A stretch of 64,000 nucleotides of DNA from Phycisphaerae bacterium (GCA_016795035.1 JAEUIT010000040.1:1-64000), one strand, 5' to 3'; numbered from the stretch's first letter, positions 41,035 to 51,096 are shown. A program made the numbers and translations. Notes: generated by a model from the letters alone, not told the origin.

Positions 41035-44000
41035 TTAGCGCCCCGCGTCCATGATGCGGATCGAGCCGTCGCCCGATCCGACGGCGACGCGCGATCCATC
41101 CGCGCTGACATCGAGGCCGCGCAGCACGTCGGCGGTCGCGCGGAAGGTCAGGATGCGTTCGCCCGTCGTCGGATCGAGCACCGCGAGGCCGCCGAACCAC
41201 GTCCCCGCGAGGAGCCGCGGGCCGTCCGAGACGAAGGCGAGCGTCGTGACGAATTGTCCCACGCTGTCGAAGGTCGCGAGTGCGGCGCCGGTCGCGACGT
41301 CCCACACCCGCACCGTCTGGTCGCGCGAGCCGGTGTAGAGGCGGCGGTCGTCGGGGCTGAACGCCACGCCGAAGACGTCCTCGCCGTGGCCGGTGAGCAC
41401 GTGCGCGAGCGACACCGTGCCGTCGGCATCGAGGCGATAGAGCCGCGCGGTGCCGTCGCGCGAGACCGTGGCGACGCGCTTGCCGTCGCCGCTGAAGGCG
41501 ACGTTCGTGACCCGCGCGGTGTGGCCTTCGAGCGTCGCGAGCCGCGTCTTCGTGCGGGCGTCCCACAGGATCGCCGTGCGGTCGTCGCCGCCTGAAACGA
41601 CGAGCGTGCCGTCCGGCGAGAAGGCGACGGCCCACACGCCCGCGGTGTGGCCGCGGAGCTCCGTGAAGGGCGCGTCGGCGCGGGCGCCGTCACGGAGATC
41701 CCAGAGCCGCACCGTGCCGTCGAGCGACGCCGACGCGAGCGTGCGCCCGTCGGGCGCGTAGTCGACGTCGAACACGTCGTTGCCGTGCCCCGCGAGGACG
41801 GTCGACTCGTCGTTCGACGGCCGGGCGAGATCCCACACGCGCACGAGATGGTCGCCGCCGCCCGAAGCGAGCATGCGTCCGGACGGATCGAACGACACCG
41901 ACAGCACGCGGCCCTCGTGGCCGTCGAGCGTGCGGATGAGCGATCGCGAGCGATTCGAGAGGTCCCACGCGCGGATCGTGCCGTCCCAGGCGGACGAGTG
42001 CAGCACGTTGCCGTCCGCGGAGAAGGCGAGGCCGGAGATCGCGTCGCGATGGCCGAGGCCGAGCGCGACCATGCCGGTCGTCATCGTGTCGAGCACCGTG
42101 ATGACCGACGTCCCCTGCCCGAACGCGGCGAGCCGGCCGTCGCCGCTCACGGCCACCGCGCGCACGATGCTCACGGCGTCGCGCAGCGTTCCGTCGTAGC
42201 GGGTGTCGTTGTTCGAGATGGCCGCGATGCGCACGCGCCCGGCGCGGCCGCCGAGCGCCATGACGTCCGCGGCCGCGTTCAGGGCGATCGCGCCGAAGTC
42301 GCCTGCAACGGTGAAACGGCGGCGCTCCTCGAGCGAGGAGGCGTCGCGGAGCGAGATCCACGTCTCCTTCGCGTCGTCGGCCGACTCGCCGACGCGACCG
42401 ATCACGCCCACCACCGCGCCGTCGTCCGACACGCCGATGCCGGTCGCGCCCGCCATGTCGACGAAGGTCCGCGTTGCAGCCCAGGCGCCGTCCGGGGTCG
42501 CGCGCGACGCGACCGACACGGCGCCCGCGCGGGACACGAGGAGGAGCGTGGACTCGTCGACGAACGCCACACGCGAGAACGGGCCGAGATCGTCGATCGG
42601 GATCGGGATCGCGCTCGACGACGATCCGTCGCGCTCGAGGACGACGACGTCGCCGTGCGCCCGCACGATCGCCGCGCGGGCGCCCGACGGCGTGACGGTC
42701 ACGGCGACCGGCGCCGACGACCCGCTCGGCACGGCGGCCACGCAGCGCGCAGACTCCGCGTTGCCGCCGCCCGTCCACCAGCGCACCTCGCCGTCCTTGC
42801 CTGCGGTCACGAGCGTCGAGCGGTCGCGATCCGCGGCCATCGCCTCGATCCAGCCCCGATGCGCCCTCGTCATCGAGATCGCCTGATCGAGGTACGAGTT
42901 CATCCAGCGCCACTCCCATCCGCGATGGCGCTCGGGCGCCTCGTCGAGGTAGCGGCGCGCCTGGGCGAAGTCGGCGGACTGATAGGCGGAGATCGCGGCG
43001 GACATCTGCGCCGCGTACGTCGCGCGCATCGCCGCGTCGCGCTCGACGCGCGCGATCGTTTCGGCGATCGTGCGCTGCTCGAGCTCCGAGCGGGCGCGGA
43101 GCGCCGACCACGTGCTGATCGCGGTCGCCGCGATCAGGGTGCCGACGACCGTGCAGGCTGCAACGACGACCGGTCGGTTCCGTCGCGCGAAGAGGCGGAT
43201 TTGCCGCAACATCGTCGGGGGCCGCGCCTCGATCGGTTCGTTCGCGAGATAGCGGCGCAGGTCCTCGCCGAGGGCGGCGACGGTGCGGTAGCGTCGGGCG
43301 GGCTCCTTCTCGATCGCCGTCAGGATGATCGCGTCGAGGTCGGTCGAGACCGACGGATCGATCGCGCTCGGGCGCGGCGGCGTCACGTCGTGGATGCGGC
43401 GCATCGCCTCGGGAAACGGCACCCCCGCGAAGTCGAACGGCGGGCGGCCGACGACGAGTTCGTACGCGAGGACGCCGAGCGAGTAGACGTCGGTGCGTGC
43501 GTCGACGACCGCGTGCGGCGTGCACTGCTCGGGACTCATCGCGTCGAGCGTGCCGATGATCTGCCCTGCGGTCGTCTGGTGCGGCACGAGCACGTCGGTG
43601 TCGAGCGAGCGGGCGATGCCGAAGTCGATGACGCGCGGCGCGCCTTTCGCGTCGACGAGCACGTTCCCCGCCTTCACGTCGCGATGGATGACGCCGAGGT
43701 CGTGGCCGTGCTGCACCGCGTCGCAGACGACGCGCAGGAGTTCCAGCCGCTCGCGGACCGACAGCCCGCGCTCGCGGCAATGGGTCGTGATCGGCGCGGC
43801 GCCCTCCACGAACTCCATCGCGAAATACGGCACCGCGCCCACGCCGTCGTCGAACGTGCCGGCGCCGTACATCGTGGCGATGGCGGGATGCTTGAGCTTC
43901 GCGAGCACCTCGGTCTCGAACTCGAAGCGTCGGGTCGCACCCGCGCCGACCATGCTGCGGCGCAGCACCTTGAGCGCGACGCGGCGACGCGTGCGCTCCT

Positions 44001-44355
44001 CGATCGCCTCGTACACCGCGGCCATTCCGCCCACGCCCACCAGGCGCTCGATGCGGAACCCGGGGATCTTCGGCAAGGGCGGCGGCTTCGACTCGTCGTT
44101 GCCGGACGCGATCGCGCGGAACGTGCGGCCGATCGCGGGGTCGAACGACGCGCTCGGCGTCGCGAGCGCCGCGTACAGCCGGCGGACGGCGCGGCGGAGC
44201 GCCTCGTCCCCGTTGCAGGCGGCGTCGATCCGGGCGTCGCGCGCGGGGTCGTCGGGCTCGACGCCCGTCTCGAGCAACTCCTTGAAGATCGCGTGCGCGC
44301 GCTTGAGCGAGTCGGGCCCGCCGCCGCCGATCTTGTGCCGGTCCGTGTCAGGCAT
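41035..44355 (-). CDS. Membrane serine/threonine protein kinase with WD40 propeller
   Basis: 1,106 residues. An N-terminal helical region (1-90) precedes a complete Hanks-type kinase domain: glycine loop VGVGGMAAVYEA (106-117), K129 in VALKVL, catalytic HRDVKAGNVL (224-233) and DFG (244-246), with SPEQ in place of APE. A helix at about 394-416 crosses the membrane. The outer part holds two sets of WD40 repeats ending in GH-WD-like units (DGTIRAWDLS, DHLVRVWDL, DGTVRLWDL, DQTVRVWDV). It is a sensor-type kinase with an extracytoplasmic propeller. The ATG at 44355 overlaps the sigma factor stop by eight bases (44361 is also possible), so the two form a regulatory pair common in planctomycetes. 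Confidence 0.93.
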   Translation of the reverse strand: MPDTDRHKIGGGGPDSLKRAHAIFKELLETGVEPDDPARDARIDAACNGDEALRRAVRRLYAALATPSASFDPAIGRTFRAIASGNDESKPPPLPKIPGFRIERLVGVGGMAAVYEAIEERTRRRVALKVLRRSMVGAGATRRFEFETEVLAKLKHPAIATMYGAGTFDDGVGAVPYFAMEFVEGAAPITTHCRERGLSVRERLELLRVVCDAVQHGHDLGVIHRDVKAGNVLVDAKGAPRVIDFGIARSLDTDVLVPHQTTAGQIIGTLDAMSPEQCTPHAVVDARTDVYSLGVLAYELVVGRPPFDFAGVPFPEAMRRIHDVTPPRPSAIDPSVSTDLDAIILTAIEKEPARRYRTVAALGEDLRRYLANEPIEARPPTMLRQIRLFARRNRPVVVAACTVVGTLIAATAISTWSALRARSELEQRTIAETIARVERDAAMRATYAAQMSAAISAYQSADFAQARRYLDEAPERHRGWEWRWMNSYLDQAISMTRAHRGWIEAMAADRDRSTLVTAGKDGEVRWWTGGGNAESARCVAAVPSGSSAPVAVTVTPSGARAAIVRAHGDVVVLERDGSSSSAIPIPIDDLGPFSRVAFVDESTLLLVSRAGAVSVASRATPDGAWAATRTFVDMAGATGIGVSDDGAVVGVIGRVGESADDAKETWISLRDASSLEERRRFTVAGDFGAIALNAAADVMALGGRAGRVRIAAISNNDTRYDGTLRDAVSIVRAVAVSGDGRLAAFGQGTSVITVLDTMTTGMVALGLGHRDAISGLAFSADGNVLHSSAWDGTIRAWDLSNRSRSLIRTLDGHEGRVLSVSFDPSGRMLASGGGDHLVRVWDLARPSNDESTVLAGHGNDVFDVDYAPDGRTLASASLDGTVRLWDLRDGARADAPFTELRGHTAGVWAVAFSPDGTLVVSGGDDRTAILWDARTKTRLATLEGHTARVTNVAFSGDGKRVATVSRDGTARLYRLDADGTVSLAHVLTGHGEDVFGVAFSPDDRRLYTGSRDQTVRVWDVATGAALATFDSVGQFVTTLAFVSDGPRLLAGTWFGGLAVLDPTTGERILTFRATADVLRGLDVSADGSRVAVGSGDGSIRIMDAGR

Positions 44356-44935
44356 CGGCATCGGCCTCGGCATCCGGCTCGAGCCGCACGTGCAGCCATG
44401 CCCGCGCGCACGCCCACTCGCGGTCGACGCTGCGCGGCGAGATCTCGAGATGCTCCGCGATTTCGTCGACCGAGAGACCGCCGAAGAACCGCAGCTCGAC
44501 GATCGTCGCCTGGCGGGCGTCGATCGCCGCGAGCTCCTCGAGCGCCTCCTCGAGCGCAAGCATGTCGACCGGCGGCTCGTCGGCTGCAACGTCGATCTGG
44601 TCGATCGACTCGCGCTGGGCGGCGCCGCCGCGCTTGAGCGCATGCTTCGCGCGGGCCTGGTCGACGAGCACGCGGCGGATCACCCGCGCCGCGACCGCGA
44701 AGAAGTGCAGCCGGTCCTTCCAGTCGGTCGAGCGCTGGTCGATGAGCCGGAAGTACGCCTCGTGCACGAGCGCGGTCGGGTTGAGCGTGCGCCGGTCGGC
44801 GCCCGCGCCGAGCTGGCTCGCGGCGAGGCGCTTCAGGTCGTCGTAGATCGCCGCGAGGAGCGCGTCGACATCGCGCCGGTCGCCGCTGGCGGCCGCGCGG
44901 AGTAGCACCGTCACGTTCGGCGGACGGTCGGTCAT
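44348..44935 (-). CDS. ECF-subfamily RNA polymerase sigma factor (kinase-associated type)
   Basis: 195 residues. Region 2 spans DVDALLAAIYDDLKRLAASQL through TALVHEAYFRLIDQ and FFAVAARVIRRVLVDQARAK; region 4 is ARQATIVELRFFGGLSVDEIAEHLEISPRSVDREWACARAWLHVRL with a clear helix-turn-helix. This is the ECF type that sits beside serine/threonine kinase genes in planctomycetes (the TIGR02999 type). It probably directs transcription of genes controlled by the kinase. Translation overlaps the downstream kinase. Confidence 0.93.
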   Translation of the reverse strand: MTDRPPNVTVLLRAAASGDRRDVDALLAAIYDDLKRLAASQLGAGADRRTLNPTALVHEAYFRLIDQRSTDWKDRLHFFAVAARVIRRVLVDQARAKHALKRGGAAQRESIDQIDVAADEPPVDMLALEEALEELAAIDARQATIVELRFFGGLSVDEIAEHLEISPRSVDREWACARAWLHVRLEPDAEADADA

Positions 44936-44969
44936 CGCTCGAAGCGTACCGGGCGACGCGGACCGGCCG

Positions 44970-45437
44970 CTACGCCGCGAAGCCGCGACGCAGAAGTTCC
45001 TCGTCCATCCCGAGCATCGGGAAGCGCTCGGTGAGATGGCGGGCCAGATCGCGCGGCGGAACTAACACAAAGAAGACCTCGGCCGCGAGATGCGTGAGCG
45101 CGAACCGGAGGGCGCGGGGCAGGAATTCGACGCTCGTCGCGACGATGAGTTGTCCCTCGTCGTAGCGCAGGGGCGCCACCTTGAATTGCCACGCCTGCCG
45201 CCGGGTCACCGTCGCCTCGGCGGCGGGATCGGTGGCGTCGAGCTTCGGCTCGATGTTGGCGACGATCTGGGCGTACTGCGTCGCCCAGGCGCCTTCGATC
45301 ACCTTGGGAGCGACGCCAAAGAGGCGTTCGCACACGACGCCAAAAGGCTCACCCGTGTGCCGCTGTTCGGCGAGCGCACGGTCCACTTGGCCTTGGGTCA
45401 GCATCCCTTGGCGAACGAGCAGTTCTCCGATCCTCAT
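44970..45437 (-). CDS. Stand-alone GspE N-terminal (MshEN-like) domain protein
   Basis: 155 residues beginning MRIGELLVRQGMLTQGQVDRALAEQRHTGEPFGVVCERLFGV, the helical opening of the type II secretion ATPase GspE/PilB N-domain, a module that in some proteins binds cyclic di-GMP. There is no ATPase domain after it. The rest (QFKVAPLRYDEGQLIVATSVEFLP) resembles the second half of the domain. The ATG has GGGAG about nine bases upstream. It may regulate or compete with a secretion ATPase encoded elsewhere. Divergent from the next gene across 219 bases with nothing obvious in them. Confidence 0.75.
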   Translation of the reverse strand: MRIGELLVRQGMLTQGQVDRALAEQRHTGEPFGVVCERLFGVAPKVIEGAWATQYAQIVANIEPKLDATDPAAEATVTRRQAWQFKVAPLRYDEGQLIVATSVEFLPRALRFALTHLAAEVFFVLVPPRDLARHLTERFPMLGMDEELLRRGFAA

Positions 45438-45656
45438 TGGCGATACTCCCTGCCCCCCACGATCGACAGGTCTCTCGCCTCGCCTCAGCCAAAGTTGGAA
45501 GGTCGCGTCATTTTGCATCGGTGTGTTCCTCGGGCTTTCCTTCTCCCTCTGACTCCGTCTCGGCGCGCTCCCGTGACCGGGTTTCTCGCCCGAAAGCCGT
45601 AGGCCCGCGCAAAACCGCACGCCATAATCCCCCTGTTGCCTCACGCCCCCACCGAC

Positions 45657-46619
45657 ATGGACTCGCGCCGCGCCCGGCTCCGCGGCGCCCTCTTCGACGA
45701 ACTCGCGCGACCCGCGCCGCGCGCCCCGGCGAAACACCTCAAGCGGCTGGTCGACGCCCTCGAGCGGCCCTCGAGCGCCGAACTCGACCGCGCGGTCTAC
45801 TCCGAAGCCGCCATCGCCGTGCGGCTTCTCGCGAACGAGGCGCGCTTCGACCTCGAGGTGCCGACCGCGGGCGGCCACACCGCCGACATCCGGCTCGACC
45901 TCGACGGGCGACCGGCGCATCTCCACGTCAAGCGCTGGTCGCCCGACGACACCGACCGCGGCGGCGCGACGCTCGTCGTGTCGAAGGCGGTGCGACGGCT
46001 CGAGCGCGTGGCACGGCCGTTCCTCGTCGGCGTGCGCTGGCCGTCGTCGCCGCGCACGCTCAAGGCGTTCCTGCATGACGCCACGCGCTTCCTCGAGCAG
46101 GCGAGCGTGGGCGACGAGTTCGTCTACCGCACCGCCCCCGACGCGGCGCCGGTCGGCGGCGTGCGGGTGTTAGCCCCCTGGCCCGGCTCGCGCGTCGTCC
46201 TCACGGTCGGCATCGACGCCGCATTCGCCGACGAGGCGCGGCGCCTGCAACGCCTCTTCCGCAAGGCGTGCGGACAGTTCATGCCGGGCACGCCCAACGT
46301 GATCGTCCTCTGCGGCGGGCGCGACGACGACACCGGCGAGGACGTCCGCACCGTCGACCAGGCGCTTCTCGGTACGCATGTCGAGCGCTGGGACCTCTTC
46401 CCCCCGCGCGGGCACCGCGTCGCGCACGGTCGCGCCGACGACGGCTTCTGGTCGCGCGGCCGCTACAACCAGTCGCGCCTGCTCGTCTGGCTGCCCGAGG
46501 TCGACGCCACCGGCGAACCCTTCGGCGCGCCGAAGGTCTGGTGCCGCGAGGATCGGGCCGACGACCTGGCCCGCGCGGCCGCGCTGCGCGCGCTCCTCGC
46601 TCCGCCTGCAACGTCGTGA
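45657..46619 (+). CDS. Hypothetical protein, 320 residues
   Basis: A soluble, arginine-rich protein with no signal or membrane segment. It shows an N-terminal helical part (residues 1-50), then alternating strands and helices such as ADIRLDLDGRPAHLHVKRW, RPFLVGVRWPSS and GTPNVIVLCGG, suggesting an alpha/beta fold; the DxRLD...HVKRW pattern faintly recalls a nuclease-like core, but no complete motif can be claimed. The ATG at 45657 is preferred over a TTG at 45636. It converges on hflX with 15 bases between the stops. Function unknown. Confidence 0.6.
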   Translation: MDSRRARLRGALFDELARPAPRAPAKHLKRLVDALERPSSAELDRAVYSEAAIAVRLLANEARFDLEVPTAGGHTADIRLDLDGRPAHLHVKRWSPDDTDRGGATLVVSKAVRRLERVARPFLVGVRWPSSPRTLKAFLHDATRFLEQASVGDEFVYRTAPDAAPVGGVRVLAPWPGSRVVLTVGIDAAFADEARRLQRLFRKACGQFMPGTPNVIVLCGGRDDDTGEDVRTVDQALLGTHVERWDLFPPRGHRVAHGRADDGFWSRGRYNQSRLLVWLPEVDATGEPFGAPKVWCREDRADDLARAAALRALLAPPATS

Positions 46620-46634
46620 TCGCGCCGCGGGCGC

Positions 46635-48119
46635 TCAGGGGGCGTCGCCGACGAAGCGCTCGTGCGGCGGGACGCGCCGCTCCGGGCGCGAGGCCTCGAC
46701 CTTGAAGAGCGCCGCGATCGCGGCGCCGGGGTTGCCGCCGTCGATGAGAAGGCCCGGAGCCCCCGCGAGCGCTTCGGCCTGGCGGCGGCCGATGCGCACG
46801 CGATACGTCGCGCGGTCGCCGTCCCAGCCGCGGTCGAGGATCACGAGCTTCCGCTCGATGATGTCGATCGCTCGCCCCTGCGCGACCGGCACGCTCAGCG
46901 TGCATTCGCGCAGCTCGCCGATCATGAGGCCGAGCACGCGCTGGCGGAGCGTGTCGAGGCCTTCGCCGGTGAGCGCGCTCACGGCGATCGCGTCGGGCTC
47001 GTCGCGGAGCCACTCCTCGGGGCTGCGCCGACCTTCCTGCTCGTCGCGCGACATCTCGCGGAAGCGGTCGAGCTTGTTGAGGAGAAGGATCCGCGGCTGC
47101 GTGTTCGCGCCGATCTCGTCGAGCACGGTGCGCACGGTCGCGAGCTGCTGCGGCGCCTGGCGATCGGCGACGTCGAGGACGATGAGAAGGACGTGCGCGT
47201 GGATCGCGTCCTCGAGCGTCGAGCGGAAGCTCGCGACGAGGTGGTGCGGGAGATCGCGGATGAAGCCGACGGTGTCGGAGAGCATCGCGGTGTTGCCGCC
47301 GCCCGCGCTCGACTGCGCGCCGTCGTCGCCCGCGAGTCGGCCCAGGTCCCACGCCTCGACGCGCGTGAGGAGCGTCGCGAAGAGCTGGTCGTTCGCGAAG
47401 GCGCCGCCGGCCGTGAGCGTGTTGAAGAGCGAGCTCTTGCCCGCGTTCGTGTAGCCGACGAGCCCCGCGGTGAAGTGCCGCTCGCGGCGCTCCTCGACCT
47501 CGCGCGACTTCCGCGCCTGCACGTCGGCGAGATCGCGCTCGAGCTGCAGCAGTCGCTTTTGCACGAGCCGTCGGTCGGTCTCGAGCTGCTGTTCGCCGGG
47601 GCCGCGCGTGCCGACGCCGACCGGCGCGCCGCCCGTGACTTGGCCAAGGTGCGACCACATGGCGCGCAGGCGCGGCGCGGTGTACTCGAGCTGCGCGATC
47701 TCGACCTGGAGCTGCGCCTGCTTCGTCGTCGCGCGGTGCGCGAAGATGTCGAGGATGAGCTCGCTGCGGTCGATGATCTTCGTCTGCGCGTCCTTGCCGC
47801 CGGCCTCGCCGAGCTCCTTCTCGAGCTCCTGGATCTGATTCGGCGCGAGCTCGTTGTCGAAGATGACGAGCGACGCCCGCATCTCCTTCACCATCGACGC
47901 GAGCTCCTCGACCTTGCCCTTGCCGAGGTACGTCTTGCCGCGCGGCGTGTCGCGGTTCTGGATGAGTTCGCCGATGACGCGCACCCCCGCCGACTCCGCG
48001 AGCGCACGGAGTTCTGCCAGCGGGTCTTCGTGGTCGGCGAGGCTGCCGGGCAGACGGACCTGCACCAGGATCGCCTGGTCGGACTTGAGGTCCATCTTCT
48101 CGCGGGGATTGATGTTCAT
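46635..48119 (-). CDS. hflX: GTPase HflX
   Basis: 494 residues. The N-terminal HflX domain includes ELRALAESAGVRVIGE, GKTYLGKGKVEEL and VIFDNELAPNQIQELE, followed by the coiled linker GTRGPGEQQLETDRRLV and then the GTPase domain: G1 GYTNAGKSS (222-230), G3 DTVGFIRDLP, G4 NKLD, and SALTGEG for G5. HflX binds the 50S subunit and splits stalled ribosomes under stress. The start is MNINPREKMDLKSDQ at 48119; the longer frame to 48359 overlaps the divergent protease gene. A short C-terminal domain follows the GTPase core. Confidence 0.95.
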   Translation of the reverse strand: MNINPREKMDLKSDQAILVQVRLPGSLADHEDPLAELRALAESAGVRVIGELIQNRDTPRGKTYLGKGKVEELASMVKEMRASLVIFDNELAPNQIQELEKELGEAGGKDAQTKIIDRSELILDIFAHRATTKQAQLQVEIAQLEYTAPRLRAMWSHLGQVTGGAPVGVGTRGPGEQQLETDRRLVQKRLLQLERDLADVQARKSREVEERRERHFTAGLVGYTNAGKSSLFNTLTAGGAFANDQLFATLLTRVEAWDLGRLAGDDGAQSSAGGGNTAMLSDTVGFIRDLPHHLVASFRSTLEDAIHAHVLLIVLDVADRQAPQQLATVRTVLDEIGANTQPRILLLNKLDRFREMSRDEQEGRRSPEEWLRDEPDAIAVSALTGEGLDTLRQRVLGLMIGELRECTLSVPVAQGRAIDIIERKLVILDRGWDGDRATYRVRIGRRQAEALAGAPGLLIDGGNPGAAIAALFKVEASRPERRVPPHERFVGDAP

Positions 48120-48303
48120 CGGTGAGGCGCGGACTGGCGGAACGGGATTCGGGGGGATGCGAAGGCGGCGATGATAGGTGAAGCGGCGCGCCGCCTTCCG
48201 AATTGGCGACGGTGGCCATCGACGCGGGTCATGCACGGGGCGCGACGACCCGCCGCGAGTTCGGTCACAATGGCCGCGTTCGCCGCCCACGAGGTCTGTT
48301 CCC

Positions 48304-49911
48304 ATGCCGATGGCCGCCCTGAGTCTTGTCGTGTCCTTGCTGCTCGCCCCGACGCCCACGCCGCAGGACGCGCCCGCATCGGCGCCGCGCGAGATGAAGG
48401 CGAGCGAGCGCGACTATCGCTGGTTCGATCCGATCATCGACCTTCGGCAGATGATCGACGCGATGTACGTCGATCAGGCCGACGCGAGCGAGATGCAGCA
48501 GGCCGCCCTCGCCGCCATGCTCGAATCGCTCGGCGACCCGTACTCGATCTACGTGCCGCCGTCGGCGGAGCGCAGCTTCGACAAGTCGCTCCGCGGCCAC
48601 TACGTCGGCATCGGCGCCGAAGTCGACATGCCCGACGACCGGCTCCGCATCGTGAGCCCGCTCGAGGACTCGCCGGCGCTCGAGGCGGGAATCATGCCCG
48701 GCGACGTCGTCCTCGAGATCGACGGCACGAGCACCGAGTCGAAGTCGGTCGACGAGTGCATCAGCCTCCTGATGGGCGAACCCGGAAGCGTCGCGAAGAT
48801 CCGCGTCCGCCACGCCGACGGCCGCGAGGAGGAACTGGCGGTCGAGCGCCGGGCGATCTCGGCGAAGACCGTGAAGGGCTTCCGCCGCGTCACGACGCCG
48901 AGCGGCCCGAAGTGGATGCACATGCTCGATCCGTCGAACGGCATCGCGTACGTGCAGGTCACGCAGTTCACCGACACGACCGCGGCCGACCTTCGCCACG
49001 TCCTCGACGCGGCGATCGCCGACGGCGCGAAGGCCTTCATCATCGACCTTCGCTTCAACGGCGGCGGTTCGCTCGGCTCGGCCATCGAGATCGCCGACTT
49101 CTTCCTCGCCGACGGCCGCATCGTCGAGGTGCGCGGCCGCGGCGAGCAGCAACGCGGAGGCGGCGCCTCGCGCACGTGGGAGGCCCGCGACCAGCCCAAC
49201 GACCTCGAGATCCCCATCGTCGTCCTCGTCAACGAGTCGAGCGCCTCGGCGAGCGAAGTGCTCGCCGGCGCGATCGCCGAGCGTCTTGGCGGCATGCCCG
49301 GCGCCGCGAACACCGCGCGGGTGTTAGGCACGCGCACGTTCGGCAAGGGCTCGGTGCAGGAGGTCGTGACGCTGCCCGACGGCCGCGGCACCGTGAAGCT
49401 GACGACCGCCCGCTACTACCTTCCGAGCGGCCGGAACCTCACCCGCTCGCGGCAGGCCGAATCGATCGACACTCCCTGGGGGGTCGATCCCGACCTCGGC
49501 TACTACGTGTCGATGGACGACATGGACAATCGCGAGATGTTCCTCGCGCGGCGACGCTGGGAGATGCCCGACGGCGCGCCGACCGATCCCGCGAAGTGGT
49601 CCGACCTCGCGTGGCTCGCGGCCGCGCCGGGCACGGACGGCGTCACCGGTCTCGGCGATCGCCAGCTCGCCGCCGCGGTGACGGCGCTCCGCGACCGCGT
49701 CTCCGGGCGACCGTGGCCTCGGGTCGGCGCCGATCCGAGCGCCGAGATGACGACGACCGAGACGCTGCACCGGGCCCAGTCCTATCGCGAGAGGCTCGCC
49801 CGCGAGCTCGAGGCGACCGACAAGCGCATCAAGGAACTCGAAGAGAGCCTCGCGAAGCCGGCTGCAACGCCGAGCCACTCCGCGAGCGACGCGGGCGCCG
49901 ACGGCAAGTAG
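48304..49911 (+). CDS. S41-family C-terminal processing protease (PDZ domain)
   Basis: 535 residues with an N-terminal signal (MPMAALSLVVSLLLAPTP), then a helical region, a PDZ domain (IVSPLEDSPALEAGIMPGDVVLEIDG) and the S41 catalytic core. The Ser-Lys dyad is S315 in SSASASEV and K348 in TFGKGSVQ, with the oxyanion strand IIDLRFNGGGSL before it. The C-terminal region ends in a coiled coil (YRERLARELEATDKRIKELEESL). It is exported and probably trims envelope proteins. The start ATG 48304 gives the signal peptide directly. tsaD follows after 12 bases. Confidence 0.92.
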   Translation: MPMAALSLVVSLLLAPTPTPQDAPASAPREMKASERDYRWFDPIIDLRQMIDAMYVDQADASEMQQAALAAMLESLGDPYSIYVPPSAERSFDKSLRGHYVGIGAEVDMPDDRLRIVSPLEDSPALEAGIMPGDVVLEIDGTSTESKSVDECISLLMGEPGSVAKIRVRHADGREEELAVERRAISAKTVKGFRRVTTPSGPKWMHMLDPSNGIAYVQVTQFTDTTAADLRHVLDAAIADGAKAFIIDLRFNGGGSLGSAIEIADFFLADGRIVEVRGRGEQQRGGGASRTWEARDQPNDLEIPIVVLVNESSASASEVLAGAIAERLGGMPGAANTARVLGTRTFGKGSVQEVVTLPDGRGTVKLTTARYYLPSGRNLTRSRQAESIDTPWGVDPDLGYYVSMDDMDNREMFLARRRWEMPDGAPTDPAKWSDLAWLAAAPGTDGVTGLGDRQLAAAVTALRDRVSGRPWPRVGADPSAEMTTTETLHRAQSYRERLARELEATDKRIKELEESLAKPAATPSHSASDAGADGK

Positions 49912-49923
49912 GCGCCGCTTCCG

Positions 49924-51015
49924 ATGACCGCGACCCGACCGCTCATCCTCGCGATCGAATCGAGCTGCGACGAGACCGCGGCGGCGGTCGTGCGCGACGG
50001 ACGCGAGGTCCTCGCGGACATCGTCGCGACCCAGCACGACCTGCACGAGCGCTACAAGGGCGTGGTGCCGGAGATCGCGAGCCGGGCGCACGTCGAGCGG
50101 ATCGTGCCGGTCGTGCGCGAGGCGCTCGCGACCGCGGGGGTCGACGCCGCCGAGCTCGACGCCGTCGCCGTCGGCCACCGGCCGGGGCTCATCGGCTCGC
50201 TCCTCGTCGGCGTCTCCGCCGCAAAGGCGATCGCGTGGAGCCTCGGCGTGCCCTTCCTCGGCGTCGACCACGTGGCGGCGCACCTCTTCGCCGGGCTCCT
50301 CGAGCGCGAGCCCTGCGCCTATCCGGCGTTAGGCCTCGTCGTTTCAGGCGGTCATACGAGCCTCTACCTCGTGCGCGATCCGCTCACGCTCGTCCGCCTC
50401 GGCGCGACGATCGACGACGCGATCGGCGAGGCGTTCGACAAGGCCGCCACGATCCTCGGCCTCGGCTACCCGGGCGGCCCGAAGGTCGACGCGCTCGCCC
50501 GCCGCGGCAACGACCGGGCCCACGACCTTCCGCTCATCCGCCTCCGCCGCGACGAGTCGGGCGAGCGCCGCCTCGACTTCTCGTTCAGCGGCCTGAAGAC
50601 CGCCCTTCTCTACGCGACGCGGGGCGTCCCCGAGCGCCGGCCGGCTGGCGCGCCGCGGGGCGAGCCGCCGCGATTTCCCCGTAGCGCCGACCTTCTCGAC
50701 GACCGCGCGAAGGCCGACCTCGCCGCGAGTTTCGAGCGGGTGGCGGTCGAACACGTCCTCCACAACGTGCGCGAGGCGTGCCGACGGCATCGGGTCGCGA
50801 CACTGTTAGTCGGCGGCGGCGCGAGCGCGAACACGAGACTTCGCGCGGAACTCGCGGACCTCGCGGCGGAAGAACGGCTCGACCTCCGCATCCCGCCGTT
50901 TCGCTGGTGTCTCGACAACGCCGCGATGATCGGAGGCTACGCGGCGTATCGTCTCGCGCAGGGCGAGTCCGATCGCCTCGACCTTCCGCCGGAGCCGCTC
51001 TCCGCGTTGCGGTAG
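49924..51015 (+). CDS. tsaD: tRNA N6-adenosine threonylcarbamoyltransferase
   Basis: Transfers threonylcarbamoyl to A37 of ANN-reading tRNAs. ASKHA fold with the Kae1/TsaD motifs: ILAIESSCDETAAAVV (residues 8-23), HRPGLIGSLLVG, the metal-binding HVAAHL (H-x3-H), SGGHTSLYLV, GEAFDKAATILGLGYPGGP, and GGGASANTRLR near the end. The length of 363 residues includes a short insertion (residues 235-250, GVPERRPAGAPRGEPPR) in the region before the second domain. Probably co-transcribed with the protease. Confidence 0.96.
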   Translation: MTATRPLILAIESSCDETAAAVVRDGREVLADIVATQHDLHERYKGVVPEIASRAHVERIVPVVREALATAGVDAAELDAVAVGHRPGLIGSLLVGVSAAKAIAWSLGVPFLGVDHVAAHLFAGLLEREPCAYPALGLVVSGGHTSLYLVRDPLTLVRLGATIDDAIGEAFDKAATILGLGYPGGPKVDALARRGNDRAHDLPLIRLRRDESGERRLDFSFSGLKTALLYATRGVPERRPAGAPRGEPPRFPRSADLLDDRAKADLAASFERVAVEHVLHNVREACRRHRVATLLVGGGASANTRLRAELADLAAEERLDLRIPPFRWCLDNAAMIGGYAAYRLAQGESDRLDLPPEPLSALR

Positions 51016-51096
51016 CGCCAGTACGCTCCGCTTCGTTCTCGGCTCGTCCTTCGTCCCGTCCTTGGTCTGGGCCATCCGTCGCACCCGTGGGTTGTC

